This document shows positions 1 to 8,682 of a DNA stretch of 64,000 nt, piece after piece (position 1 is the stretch's first letter; every line of letters starts with the position of its first letter). The notes beneath the pieces were generated by a model. The model was given only the letters and a program-made list of their open reading frames with translations, was not told the origin of the DNA and made no database searches. The stretch spans positions 55,804 through 119,803 of the forward strand of contig CAYWLR010000009.1 in assembly GCA_964459465.1 (NCBI GenBank), written 5' to 3'. A program made the translations under genes and the position numbers. Origin of the DNA: CALAMC01 sp964459465 (GTDB taxonomy: Bacteria > Zixibacteria > MSB-5A5 > GN15 > PGXB01).

Positions 1-2
1 TC

Positions 3-518
3 TTAAATGCCATTGAAGCATCCAAAAACCGTGAATTACCCAACATCATTGTCGCTCTTGGCATATTCGGTGTCGGTGAAACCGCCGCACGAACCCTGGC
101 CGCGCATTTTGAAACAGTCGATAATCTCATGCGGGCCGATGAAGAAGCTCTTACTTCCATCGATGGCATCGGCCCGATCATCGCCCGCTCAATTGTCGAT
201 TACTTTTCCAAACCCGCCAATCGCAAAATGATCGACAAAATGAAAAAGGCCGGAGTGCAATTTAGACCGTATAAAATCATAAGGGGCGCCCGACCTCTGG
301 TCGAAAAAACTTTCGTTATCACCGGCACCCTTTCCAAACCGCGCGGGCATTTTAAGAAACTTATTGAAGACGCCGGGGGCAAAGTGACCGGTTCGGTTTC
401 GACCAAAACCGATTATGTTCTGGCAGGCGTTGACCCCGGAAGTAAATACGACAACGCCAAAAAACTGGGCGTGACAATAATTGATGAAGACGATCTTAAC
501 AAATTACTTTCAAAATAG
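3..518 (+). CDS. ligA: NAD-dependent DNA ligase, C-terminal part
   Basis: This is the last 171 residues of a gene whose 5' part lies outside the window; the reading frame is open from base 3. The protein seals nicks in duplex DNA using NAD+. The visible part holds the helix-hairpin-helix region (GIFGVGETAA near residue 23, then SIDGIGPIIA near residue 54), which contacts DNA, followed by a BRCT domain over the last 80 residues (KTFVITGTLSKPR, GGKVTGSVSTKTDYVLAG, GSKYDNAKKLGV). These are the standard end modules of bacterial LigA. The adenylation domain and zinc finger are not in view. The next gene is convergent. The family assignment is secure; only completeness of the upstream part is unknown. 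Confidence 0.95.
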   Translation, partial: LNAIEASKNRELPNIIVALGIFGVGETAARTLAAHFETVDNLMRADEEALTSIDGIGPIIARSIVDYFSKPANRKMIDKMKKAGVQFRPYKIIRGARPLVEKTFVITGTLSKPRGHFKKLIEDAGGKVTGSVSTKTDYVLAGVDPGSKYDNAKKLGVTIIDEDDLNKLLSK

Positions 519-584
519 AATTGTATCTCACGCATCGGGTGGTTGGCTGTATTAATGCCCCATGCCATTTATAATCAAATAAAA

Positions 585-609
585 GGCGAAACCAACAGGG
601 GATTCCGCC
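585..609 (-). terminator. Possible terminator after the isocitrate dehydrogenase gene
   Basis: Read on the minus strand, a 7-bp stem (GGCGGAA with TTTCGCC, one G-T pair) is followed by TTTTATTT, 32 bases past the dehydrogenase stop codon. The stem is short and the loop is 11 bases, so strength is doubtful. Confidence 0.4.
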
Positions 610-640
610 CTACGTAAATCTGATATTTCAAGAATTTAAA

Positions 641-1759
641 TTACAGCTTCGCAGCCACGGCATGCGCCACGTCCAGCGTCGAGGACGTTCCACCCATATC
701 ATAAGTGCGAACTTTGCCCTCTTTGATGACCGCCGCTATGGCTTTCTCCAGTTTTTCCGCCATGGTTTTCTCGCCCAGCCAATCAAGCATCAATTGTGCC
801 GTTATCAAAGTCGCCATCGGGTTGACTTTATACTTCCCGGCGTACTTCGGCGCCGAACCATGAGTCGGCTCGAATACGGCGTACTTGTCGCCGATATTGC
901 CCGAAGCCGCGAACCCCAGCCCGCCGACCAGTTGGGCACAGAGGTCGGAAATTATGTCACCGAACATGTTCGACGTCACCAGCACCGAGTAATCCAGCGG
1001 ATTTTTAATCAGCCACATGCACATGGCGTCGATGTTGGTTTCCCACAGCTCAATCCCCGGATAATTTTTGGCCACCTCACGAGCAGTGCGAACCATGAGA
1101 CCCGACGTTTCCCGAATGACATTAGGTTTCTCCACCACGGTCACGCTCTTGCGCCCGGTTTTCTTGGCGTATTCGAATGCATCGGTGATGATATTGCGGC
1201 ACCCGGTCTTGGTATTGATGCGAAGCGATACGGCCACTTCGCCCCCCGGATGCTTATCGAACTTTTTCATTTTGGGATTGGCGTCGCATATCGCCTTGCG
1301 CACCGCATCAGGAAGCGGGAAAAACTCCACTCCGGCATACAGGTCTTCGGTATTTTCGCGGAAGACCACGATATCGATACCTTCTTTGTAATTCAGCGGG
1401 TTGCCCGGGTAGGCTTTGCACGGGCGCAAATTGGTGCGCAGATTGAATTCCTGGCGGAGCCGGACAATCGGCGAAGCATAAGTCAACCCCTTGCCCTTGA
1501 GTCCCGGAACCAACTCGTTTTCGGCCTCTTCCTTGGGCTTCGATGTAATCGCCCCGAACAGGGCGCAATCGGTACTATTTAATATATCAATCGTGCGCGC
1601 CGGAAGCGGATTACCTTCCTTGCACCAGAATTCCCAGCCGATATCGGCATGGATATATTCTGCATCCACTTTCAATTTGTCGAGGACGATTTTAGCCGCG
1701 TCCATGACATCGATGCCGACGCCGTCGCCCGGCATCCACGCAATCTTATACTTAGCCAT
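641..1759 (-). CDS. Isocitrate/isopropylmalate dehydrogenase family, probably NAD-dependent isocitrate dehydrogenase
   Basis: This 372-residue protein is a beta-decarboxylating dehydrogenase, converting a 2R-hydroxyacid to a 2-oxoacid and CO2. Seen in it: MPGDGVG at the N-terminus, the substrate-binding stretch NLRPCKAYPG, the FRENTEDLYAG signature near residue 135, the metal-binding SNMFGDIISDL near residue 263, and a C-terminal GSAPKYAGK nucleotide loop. The FRENTEDLYAG version is common in isocitrate and homoisocitrate dehydrogenases rather than LeuB, and no leucine genes are nearby; substrate is therefore inferred. A GAGA Shine-Dalgarno site precedes the ATG. It is the last gene of a minus operon whose three upstream genes encode a secreted propeller protein and two outer-membrane barrels, an odd company for a cytoplasmic enzyme of the TCA cycle. 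Confidence 0.85.
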   Translation of the reverse strand: MAKYKIAWMPGDGVGIDVMDAAKIVLDKLKVDAEYIHADIGWEFWCKEGNPLPARTIDILNSTDCALFGAITSKPKEEAENELVPGLKGKGLTYASPIVRLRQEFNLRTNLRPCKAYPGNPLNYKEGIDIVVFRENTEDLYAGVEFFPLPDAVRKAICDANPKMKKFDKHPGGEVAVSLRINTKTGCRNIITDAFEYAKKTGRKSVTVVEKPNVIRETSGLMVRTAREVAKNYPGIELWETNIDAMCMWLIKNPLDYSVLVTSNMFGDIISDLCAQLVGGLGFAASGNIGDKYAVFEPTHGSAPKYAGKYKVNPMATLITAQLMLDWLGEKTMAEKLEKAIAAVIKEGKVRTYDMGGTSSTLDVAHAVAAKL

Positions 1760-1779
1760 TGTCTCTTTAGCCGCTCCTG

Positions 1780-2679
1780 TTAATAGTTGAAGGTTAAACT
1801 GAAAATATGAGAATCATCGAGTTCGTTGGAATACGGCAGGAAGGCATAGTCAATGCGGAAATTCCGTTTCCTGAAACCCAGCCCCGCCGAAATACTCTTG
1901 CTTTCATAATTGAACCTGTAACCCGCCCGGATTAACAGATTTTCATGCGCTTCGTATTCACCTCCGGCGTGTACCCGCAAATTGTACTCATCGACGTTGG
2001 AATCATCGAAAACCACCAGGTCCAACGCCCCGAGAAGCTTATCATAACGATAGGACCCGCCCAGACGGAATGTCGTGGGCAAGTCTATTTCTTCGTTGCG
2101 CAGATTCATGGTCGGACCGAAATTCTGCACGGCCGCACCGATATTAATTTCGGGACACAATTTATACAAGATCCCGATGTCGAAATTAATCGCCGAACCG
2201 GTATATGTATCGATTTTTTCCATCATCCATCCGGCCATAGCTCCCACTACCACCCTCTTTTCAAATTGGTATGATACCCCGGCCTTAATCGAAACATCCT
2301 GCGCATCAAATGGGTAATAGGTGCTCGATGGCACCGAATCGGTTCGGCCCTGCAAACCTTCTACATGTCCGACCACCATCCCGGCCGTGAAAACGGCCTT
2401 GTGCTTGGAAAATGAAATGTATCCGGCTTCGACCGCAACATCCTGCCAGTGGGTGTTATGCGAAAAACTGCCGTTGACGCCATCTTGTCCATATGTTGTG
2501 GCCGGATTGAAGGCGGCGGAGAAAGGATCGGCTTCGACGGCGACAAATGCCCCGCCCATGCCGGTCGGCCGCCCGCCCGACTCGAGCGTCAGAAGCCGCA
2601 ACCCCGATAATGCCCAAACCGGTATCGTTAAGCATAGAAAAACAGTTGTGAAAAATAATAATTTAATCGTTCGCGACAT
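1780..2679 (-). CDS. PorV/PorQ-family outer-membrane protein
   Basis: A 299-residue protein with an N-terminal signal peptide (hydrophobic stretch LLFFTTVFLCLTIPVWA). The mature start carries the family hallmark GGRPTGMGGAFVAVEADPFS followed by AAFNPA, as in PorV/PorQ (a FadL-like 14-strand barrel group). Alternating polar/aromatic strands continue to the C-terminal aromatic-rich end FSLTFNY, typical of an outer-membrane barrel. In type IX secretion PorV shuttles cargo from the translocon to the attachment complex, but many paralogues have no tested role. The gene starts 4 bases after the stop codon of a second family member, so the pair is co-transcribed and may form a unit serving the upstream secreted propeller protein. 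That role is inference. Confidence 0.8.
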   Translation of the reverse strand: MSRTIKLLFFTTVFLCLTIPVWALSGLRLLTLESGGRPTGMGGAFVAVEADPFSAAFNPATTYGQDGVNGSFSHNTHWQDVAVEAGYISFSKHKAVFTAGMVVGHVEGLQGRTDSVPSSTYYPFDAQDVSIKAGVSYQFEKRVVVGAMAGWMMEKIDTYTGSAINFDIGILYKLCPEINIGAAVQNFGPTMNLRNEEIDLPTTFRLGGSYRYDKLLGALDLVVFDDSNVDEYNLRVHAGGEYEAHENLLIRAGYRFNYESKSISAGLGFRKRNFRIDYAFLPYSNELDDSHIFSLTFNY

Positions 2680-2683
2680 AAGT

Positions 2684-3661
2684 TTAAAACACCATGTTAA
2701 GGCTTATTATGTGGTCACTCCCCTCATCTGCTTTTTCGGCAGAAAAGGCGTAATCAAACAGCAACGTGAATTTGTTTATTTCCTGCACCAGTCCCAGACC
2801 AGCCGTCAGACGGCCCTGGTTCAATCCCGCGCGAAGCCGAAGCATTTTATCGACCATGTACTCCCCGCCGAATCTCGCCTTGGCCGTTTGTTTGGTATTC
2901 TTCTCGATGTCGAAAGCGGTTGTTAATTTCTGTTTGAACGTTTTGAAAGAAAGACCGAATCCCACCAGAATGGGAAATTCGTCATCCTGCGATACCCCCG
3001 GATTATAGCTGTATCTTTCCCAGTAATCATTAGTGGTCCAGGGATAGGTGGCGGCGAGGTTGTTGACCACCAGGCCGACCGTGATATCCTGCACCGGTTT
3101 ATTATCCATATAGGCATATTCGAACAATGAATCGACAAAGAGCAAAGCACCCAGGTTTATCCCGATGGAATTGGCATCGATATTGGCCAGTTTTTTATAA
3201 TAATAGCCCAATTTGGTGCCCACACTTAAATATGGGATAAATCGCTTGGCAAATGTCAGACCAAACATATGCTCTTCGGAAGATATGGTTCGGCCGAGTT
3301 CCCGACCGCTCCGATTGCGGGCAGTCACTTCACCATAGCCGCCATACAACCAGCTGATGCCGATCGCCGACTCCATGCGCGTTGGAATAACCATTGATAA
3401 ATATCCGAGTTTGCGGTCCAGCGTCATGACCCGATAACCGCTTGAAAAAGTATTTTGAGATACTTGCGTCAAGCCGGCCGGATTGAAATACTGCGCCCCC
3501 GCGTCATCGGATAAACCGTAAAAGGCCCCGCCCATAGCCGCCGGGCGCGCCTGAACCGACAATTGAAATATCGCCCCGGCGTAACCGCCGTCTTCATCCG
3601 AGCGGGCGGCCTGCCCGGCCATGATCGCAATTAATATTAATATATAATATATCTTTTTCAT
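2684..3661 (-). CDS. PorV/PorQ-family outer-membrane protein
   Basis: A 325-residue protein with a signal peptide (KIYYILILIAIMAGQAARS) and the family motif SVQARPAAMGGAFYGLSDDA with QYFNPAGLTQ directly after it. The rest has the pattern of amphipathic beta strands and ends DHIISLNMVF, with terminal phenylalanine as in barrels inserted by BAM. It lies 9 bases downstream of the 853-residue cargo-like gene and 4 bases upstream of another paralogue, so it is translationally close to both. It diverges strongly from the neighbour in the loops, indicating an old duplication. The exact function (T9SS shuttle versus hydrophobic solute channel) cannot be told from sequence alone. Confidence 0.8.
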   Translation of the reverse strand: MKKIYYILILIAIMAGQAARSDEDGGYAGAIFQLSVQARPAAMGGAFYGLSDDAGAQYFNPAGLTQVSQNTFSSGYRVMTLDRKLGYLSMVIPTRMESAIGISWLYGGYGEVTARNRSGRELGRTISSEEHMFGLTFAKRFIPYLSVGTKLGYYYKKLANIDANSIGINLGALLFVDSLFEYAYMDNKPVQDITVGLVVNNLAATYPWTTNDYWERYSYNPGVSQDDEFPILVGFGLSFKTFKQKLTTAFDIEKNTKQTAKARFGGEYMVDKMLRLRAGLNQGRLTAGLGLVQEINKFTLLFDYAFSAEKADEGSDHIISLNMVF

Positions 3662-3670
3662 ATTTGCCTC

Positions 3671-6232
3671 TTACGGGATTATAGCCAGTTTGCCCCAGTT
3701 AATATCGCCGTTGGATGTTTCGACCTTGAAATAATAAATCCCGGCGGCGACAACATCCCCGCGGCCATTACGGCCGTCCCAGTAGTCGGTGGAATAGGCA
3801 ATATCCTCCCCACCCTGGCGTGGTTGATTGTTTACCACCGTTTTTACCAGGTTCATGGCGAAATCATATATTTCAATCGTAACATAACCCGTTTGCGGCA
3901 TCGGATAATTAAAATACACATAACTCTGGCTGACCGGCGAAAATGGCACCGGATAGGCGAAATACGAATCAAGAATGGCTTCAGTGCGGAAAATATCCCA
4001 GCTTCCGGTTTCGAATAAATCGACCGGAATGACGGCTGCCCCATCCTCGGTTCCCACCCAGAGTTGATCGTCAATCACCTTTGCCCCATATATGGAACTG
4101 GAAATGTCTATTGTGAATTCAACCCTCGGCCGGTTGGATACCAGTTGCCCCGAAATTCTGGCCGTATCCCAGACAATATCCCCAAAAACATTTGTATCCA
4201 AGCTGGAATATAGTAGACCGGCCGATGTTGCCGCGAAAACGGTACTATCGTAAAAACCGAAATTCCACGCCACCGTCCCGGTATAAGCAGTTCTCCAGAC
4301 ATTCTCTGAATGTAAATCCAAAAAGGATATCCCGTTGGCTTCGCCCGTCAATCCGGTCGCCACCGGCCGACCCGTCGCCCATAACAACTGCTCACCACCC
4401 GGCAATTCCTGAATACCCAGAGCCGTCACCCAGTTACCGGTTAAATTCGGATAAACCACAGGCGTTACCTTGTCGGGCGCAATAGGGTTGGTATTGGCTT
4501 TATGAATCCCCCAGTGGACTGTCGAACCCTGACTGGGCGGCGAAACCCCGAAACCACCGCCGTCGGTCCCGAGGAAAATTATACTGTCAATAATTTCAAT
4601 CACCCAAAAATCCCGATTTCGGAAATTGAGCGTTATTGGATTGAGACTGTCCTGAATCTGATAACCCGGTGACGTGCCCCAAATCCACGTTTCCAAATCA
4701 ATAATCTGATTTAGAAGATTCTGTCCGCCCAGAGCGACATAATCATCAAGAAAAGCGATGTCGTAATAAAGAGTGTCCATCGGACTGACATATCGCGTGT
4801 ACCAGCTCGCACCCTCATCGAAAGAAATATACACGGCATTGGAACCGACCTCTTCATCGAGCGGACTGTTTAACGCCCAGATATAAATGGAATCGACCAC
4901 TTCATCGTCACCGTAAAAATGCTGGATATCCACTTTGTGCGTTCGGGCGCCCGAAGTGTCATCATCCGGGAATACATAATAAAAGGTGGAATCCAAAACA
5001 TTGGAACCGTCGAATTGAAGCATGACCAGTCCCGCGTCGGTGCCCAGCCAGAGACGATTATTGGCGGTATCCGGAACAAGGCTATTGACTGTCTCGCGGT
5101 TGAGATCCTCCAGAGGGCCGCCGGTATCAATCACGACCGCTTCCCATGAAAGCCCCATATCGATTGAGCGGGCAAGACCACCCCTTTTTGCGGCCACATA
5201 AAGAGCACCGTTCAAATCGGCGATATCAGTAACATATTTATCGGTATCTTTGACATCCAGAGCGGGATCATTTATTTCCGTGAAGCTTCTGCCCATGTCG
5301 GCCGAAACTGCCAGTCCGGTGCCGGGGCCGGTCAACGACTCGCGCGTTCCGACAAAAACCTTGTCACCATAAAAGTGGCCGGTCGTTACCGTCGGCCCGG
5401 GTAACCCGTCATCAGGGGAATAAGCTGAATTGAATGTATTGGCCATTCCCAGTCCGCTGTAACGCGAAAGACCCCGGTCTCCACAGATAATATAAAACGT
5501 GTCGGCTTTGAAGATATCGAGGATGTTATTTGACGACGGTTTAGCATAATCCGGAGCCCAGACATATTTCATCAGGCCGCTGGCCGTCCCGGCCCATAAA
5601 ATCAGAGAATCCTGATGAAAGGTATCGACCACCGCCGAGAAATAAATGTCGCTCGTCCGCCGCGCCACCGTGGGATCGTTGCGATTGATTGAATCCGCGG
5701 CCGAGGCATAAAAATCCCGCCAGGTCTGACCACCGTCGAAACTGCCAAATAACCCCCCGGCCCATGATGCGCAGAATATGACGCTGTCGACCCCGGTAAT
5801 GTCATAAATGACCGACTGACCTCCATATGAGCCCTTGACCATCATCGTATCCCACGTCCGGCCTTCGTCGTCGGAATAGGATAACCCATCGGCAATCGCA
5901 TAGAGCTGGCCCCCGATTTCTTCCGAATGATTGGTGGCCACCCAGATTTTGTCGGCAATTTCGTCACCCGCCGAATAAAAGGCCGAAATTTCCTGCGATA
6001 CCAGTCCGTTGGTGGTATTGTAAATATTCCAGCTTTGGCCGTCGTCATCGGTGTAGCTCAAGCCTCCGCTGGTGGCCAGCCAGATAGAGCCTTTGTGCTT
6101 GATAATATCGATGACGCCATTATCCGACAGTCCGACCGAAACCTGGGGTTCATCCAGCGATTTCAAAAGGACCGTCGCCTGCGCTCCCGAAATTGTCAGG
6201 AGCAAAATCAGTAGTATTAATTTTTTAATCAT
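3671..6232 (-). CDS. Secreted beta-propeller (BNR/sortilin-like) protein with T9SS-type C-terminal domain
   Basis: An 853-residue exported protein. A signal peptide (KKLILLILLLTISGAQA) is followed by repeated blade motifs of the form SxDDGxxW (YTDDDGQSWNIY, YSDDEGRTWDTM, GSFDGGQTWRDF, SADMGRSF, SIDMGLSWEA, SFDEGASWYTR), the Asp-box signature of sialidase/sortilin-type propellers. The last 90 residues form an FlgD-like Ig fold (YPVPFSPVSQSYVYF, YWDGRNGRGDVVAAGIYYF) that serves as the type IX sorting signal in this group. It is the first gene of a minus operon with two PorV/PorQ proteins. No catalytic residues are recognisable; ligand binding or adhesion is likely. No Shine-Dalgarno site is seen; instead a hairpin with a U-rich run sits just before the ATG. 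Confidence 0.8.
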   Translation of the reverse strand: MIKKLILLILLLTISGAQATVLLKSLDEPQVSVGLSDNGVIDIIKHKGSIWLATSGGLSYTDDDGQSWNIYNTTNGLVSQEISAFYSAGDEIADKIWVATNHSEEIGGQLYAIADGLSYSDDEGRTWDTMMVKGSYGGQSVIYDITGVDSVIFCASWAGGLFGSFDGGQTWRDFYASAADSINRNDPTVARRTSDIYFSAVVDTFHQDSLILWAGTASGLMKYVWAPDYAKPSSNNILDIFKADTFYIICGDRGLSRYSGLGMANTFNSAYSPDDGLPGPTVTTGHFYGDKVFVGTRESLTGPGTGLAVSADMGRSFTEINDPALDVKDTDKYVTDIADLNGALYVAAKRGGLARSIDMGLSWEAVVIDTGGPLEDLNRETVNSLVPDTANNRLWLGTDAGLVMLQFDGSNVLDSTFYYVFPDDDTSGARTHKVDIQHFYGDDEVVDSIYIWALNSPLDEEVGSNAVYISFDEGASWYTRYVSPMDTLYYDIAFLDDYVALGGQNLLNQIIDLETWIWGTSPGYQIQDSLNPITLNFRNRDFWVIEIIDSIIFLGTDGGGFGVSPPSQGSTVHWGIHKANTNPIAPDKVTPVVYPNLTGNWVTALGIQELPGGEQLLWATGRPVATGLTGEANGISFLDLHSENVWRTAYTGTVAWNFGFYDSTVFAATSAGLLYSSLDTNVFGDIVWDTARISGQLVSNRPRVEFTIDISSSIYGAKVIDDQLWVGTEDGAAVIPVDLFETGSWDIFRTEAILDSYFAYPVPFSPVSQSYVYFNYPMPQTGYVTIEIYDFAMNLVKTVVNNQPRQGGEDIAYSTDYWDGRNGRGDVVAAGIYYFKVETSNGDINWGKLAIIP

Positions 6233-6235
6233 AAT

Positions 6236-6272
6236 ATAAAAATAGCCGGCGTTTGATTGGGTTTCTCCGGCT
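6236..6272 (-). promoter_or_regulatory. Hairpin plus U-rich run directly before a start codon
   Basis: On the minus strand AGCCGG pairs with CCGGCT across a 17-base loop, and the second arm is followed by TATTTTTAT, ending a few bases from the ATG at 6232. It has the form of a weak terminator or of a hairpin gating translation of the propeller gene. Only the geometry is seen; function is inferred. Confidence 0.45.
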
Positions 6273-6361
6273 TTGAATCATAAGAAGTTTATAACCTTCC
6301 AAATCTTTTATTTTTATTTTTTCTTTAGCTATTACCTATATATTCCTCCAAAAAACATGAT

Positions 6362-6390
6362 AAAATAGTCAAATCGGAAAGCCAAGTCAA
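6362..6390 (-). promoter_or_regulatory. Sigma-70-type promoter for the propeller/PorV operon
   Basis: On the minus strand TTGACT (6385-6390) and TATTTT (6362-6367) are separated by exactly 17 bases. A transcript from here would have a leader of about 120 bases before the ATG at 6232. Confidence 0.6.
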
Positions 6391-6572
6391 GCATTAAGGA
6401 CCAAATATAATCTATCCCCTGTTATCAATAACGTATACATTATACGCGCCTAAGCCCTTGAATGTTCACTCGTTAATCAGTGTTGCGGAAATCTCAACCT
6501 TATTTTAATTTATACTTTGACAAATGCCCGTCACATCGGTTTCTTGAGTATAAAAATATCGAGGTATATGCC

Positions 6573-7655
6573 ATGAAAAGAATTTTCCCGCTTTTGATTT
6601 TGCTTTTTCTTGCCAGCCTTTCCATTTTAACCGGCCTCCCCGGTTGCGATAAACTCGTAACCGAAGAAAATTTCTATTACAGCTATGATACCGTAACATT
6701 AATCGACAGCACCTGCGTCGCCGCCTGTCACTCCGACCGGAATTCGGTCCTCGATATCGCCCGCGGGGAATGGATCAACTCCACCCATGCCGCCGGTCAG
6801 CTGACCAATTATCAACTGCTTGATATTGAATTATTGACGCCCAAGATTTATACGACCAATTATTGCGGGCCGCAATGCCACACATCACAGGGCTACATCG
6901 CTCGATCGACAAATGGTGTCGATCAGCCCCTCGAGATTCGCTGCAAAACCTGCCATGATTATCACACAACCTGGGATTATTCGCTTCGCTATAGTGCCGC
7001 TGTCACACTCATCGATGGCACGACCTTCAATTCGGGTTCATCGAACAATTGCGTATCCTGTCATAAATCCATAAGAGATGTCAACCTCATCGTAAACGCC
7101 ATCTTCGACGCCAATTCTAATGATTCCGTGGCCGTGTCCAACTTCTGGGGACCGCATGGGTCAAACCAGGCGGAGATGTTTCTCGGTCGCGGCGGGTATC
7201 ATTACGATGGCGTCAATTATTCAAATCTTGCCCACAGTTCCACCTTTACCGGCGGCTGTGTCAAATGCCATATGTCGGTCACGACCGGATTTTCGCTGGG
7301 TGGTCACAGCGTGAATATGTCCGATGGCGCCACCGAGCATATCGCCTCCTGCAATGTCATCGGTTGTCATACCGGCGGCACCGCCATATCAAGCTTCGAC
7401 ACCTACTCCCAGCCGTCCCGGCAGCAGTTTCTGGACACTCTCGCCCTGCTGGAATATTACCTTGACAGCCTGGGACTGCTCGATACCATTGGCTATATTC
7501 GTCCCGAAGGAATCGCCGGGGCCTTGTATAATTATCGCTTTATAATAAAAGACCAGAGTAATGGGATTCACAATCCTAAATACAGCATGCGCCTGGCATC
7601 GAGTTCTCTGGAGTACATCCTGACCTATATAACCCCGCCGGAAAAAGCGCGATAG
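6573..7655 (+). CDS. Multiheme c-type cytochrome lipoprotein with atypical heme motifs
   Basis: A 360-residue protein from the ATG at 6573, chosen because GAGG lies 8 bases upstream and the sequence begins with a good signal peptide (MKRIFPLLILLFLASL) ending in a lipobox-like LPGC. It has three standard heme-binding motifs (CKTCH at 124, CVSCH at 160, CVKCH at 229), two CX3CH motifs (CVAACH at 48, CGPQCH at 98) and one CX4CH motif (CNVIGCH at 260). Six hemes are thus possible, with further histidines as distal ligands. It probably transfers electrons at the outer face of a membrane. The gene stands alone, with a terminator following. The family is not one I can name; NapC/NirT and octaheme reductases do not fit in length or order. 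Confidence 0.75.
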   Translation: MKRIFPLLILLFLASLSILTGLPGCDKLVTEENFYYSYDTVTLIDSTCVAACHSDRNSVLDIARGEWINSTHAAGQLTNYQLLDIELLTPKIYTTNYCGPQCHTSQGYIARSTNGVDQPLEIRCKTCHDYHTTWDYSLRYSAAVTLIDGTTFNSGSSNNCVSCHKSIRDVNLIVNAIFDANSNDSVAVSNFWGPHGSNQAEMFLGRGGYHYDGVNYSNLAHSSTFTGGCVKCHMSVTTGFSLGGHSVNMSDGATEHIASCNVIGCHTGGTAISSFDTYSQPSRQQFLDTLALLEYYLDSLGLLDTIGYIRPEGIAGALYNYRFIIKDQSNGIHNPKYSMRLASSSLEYILTYITPPEKAR

Positions 7656-7670
7656 ATAAAACGAATAAAA

Positions 7671-7699
7671 AAAGCCACCCGCAAAGGTGGCTTTTTTTA
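7671..7699. terminator. Bidirectional intrinsic terminator
   Basis: AAAGCCACC pairs with GGTGGCTTT (9 bp, 6-base loop); the plus strand continues with T residues and the minus strand ends in TTTTTTTATTCG. It lies between the convergent cytochrome and etfA genes and can serve both. Confidence 0.9.
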
Positions 7700-7716
7700 T
7701 ATCAATATCTTTATAT

Positions 7717-8682
7717 TTAATTTCCTGCCGATGCGAATTTCCTGGTCAAGGCCGGGACTATTTCAAACAAATCCCCGACTATTCCATAAGATGCAATTTT
7801 AAATATGGGCGCTTCCTTATCACGATTTACAGCCACGATCGTCCGGGAAGTCTGCATCCCGACCAAGTGTTGAATGGCCCCGGAAATGCCCAGCGCGAAA
7901 TACAGCTTGGGATTGACCGTCTTGCCGGTCTGGCCAATCTGGAAACGGTACTGAATCCAACCGGCATCGACTATAGCGCGCGACGCACCGACTGCCCCAC
8001 CTACCGCTTTGGCCAGACCTTCCACGAGGGCAAGATTTTCCGGGCCGCGAATACCGCGACCGGCGGCGACGATTACGTCGGCCTCCGTTATATTGACCGA
8101 CTGCCCGCTTTCCACGATCATCTCCTTGACCGTCGATTTGACGTTGAAAACGGCGTCACTGACGGTTTCGGAAACGACTTCTCCGGCCCCTTCTCTGGAC
8201 TCATCGAAAACTTTCGGCCTGACCGTGACCACCGTCAGCTTCCCCGAAGCACCGGCTACATTGGCGATTACATTTCCCCCATAGGACGGACGGGTGAACA
8301 CGATCCGGTCGCCTTCGGCGGTAAGCCCGGTGATATCCGAAATCATCGCCGCTCCGTTGGCCGCCGCCAGACGGGCCGCCAGCGCCTTGCCATAAAAGGT
8401 GGCCGGAATCAAAACCAGATTCGGTTGATACTTGCCTATTAGTTCCGTTATGGCTTTACAATAAACGCTGTCATTGAAATATTTGAACCCCTGATTCGAT
8501 ACGGCTGCTACTTTGCCGCCGCCATGCGCCGCCAGCTCTTTGGACATTTCCGAGGCATTTTCGGCCAGAATCACGGTTGTCAATTCACCGCCGATTTTTT
8601 TGGCAACGCTGAATAGTTCAAAACTGACGTGAGACAATTTCCCGTTCTTATGTTCGGCCAAAGCCAGCACTTTTACGCTCAT
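7717..8682 (-). CDS. etfA: Electron transfer flavoprotein, alpha subunit (no beta partner nearby)
   Basis: A 321-residue EtfA. The N-terminal Rossmann-like domain (VLALAEHKNGKLS to about residue 190) is followed by the FAD-binding C-terminal domain with AAGRGIRGPENLALVEGLA near residue 207, GASRAIVDAGWI, QIGQTGKTVNPKLYFA and GISGAIQHLVGM, then AVNRDKEAPIF and a domain-closing GDLFEIVPAL. EtfA normally pairs with EtfB to carry electrons from acyl-CoA or hydroxyacid dehydrogenases to the quinone pool, or to bifurcate. Here no EtfB gene is in the window; the start codon overlaps the larC stop by 4 bases, so it is translationally coupled to nickel-pincer cofactor synthesis. The Etf identity is clear; its partner and its link to Lar are not. 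Confidence 0.92.
   Translation of the reverse strand: MSVKVLALAEHKNGKLSHVSFELFSVAKKIGGELTTVILAENASEMSKELAAHGGGKVAAVSNQGFKYFNDSVYCKAITELIGKYQPNLVLIPATFYGKALAARLAAANGAAMISDITGLTAEGDRIVFTRPSYGGNVIANVAGASGKLTVVTVRPKVFDESREGAGEVVSETVSDAVFNVKSTVKEMIVESGQSVNITEADVIVAAGRGIRGPENLALVEGLAKAVGGAVGASRAIVDAGWIQYRFQIGQTGKTVNPKLYFALGISGAIQHLVGMQTSRTIVAVNRDKEAPIFKIASYGIVGDLFEIVPALTRKFASAGN

Larger units (their letters stand above)
6233..6572. other. Divergent intergenic region of 340 bases
   Basis: It separates the minus propeller operon from the plus cytochrome gene. The left half holds the minus-strand promoter and hairpin listed separately, and a GGAGG (in GGAGGAAT) on the minus strand around 6345-6352 that is too far from the annotated ATG to serve it and has no ORF of its own that I can see. 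The right half is AT-rich; a TATACT box near 6513 may be the -10 of the cytochrome promoter, but no good -35 accompanies it. Confidence 0.5.
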
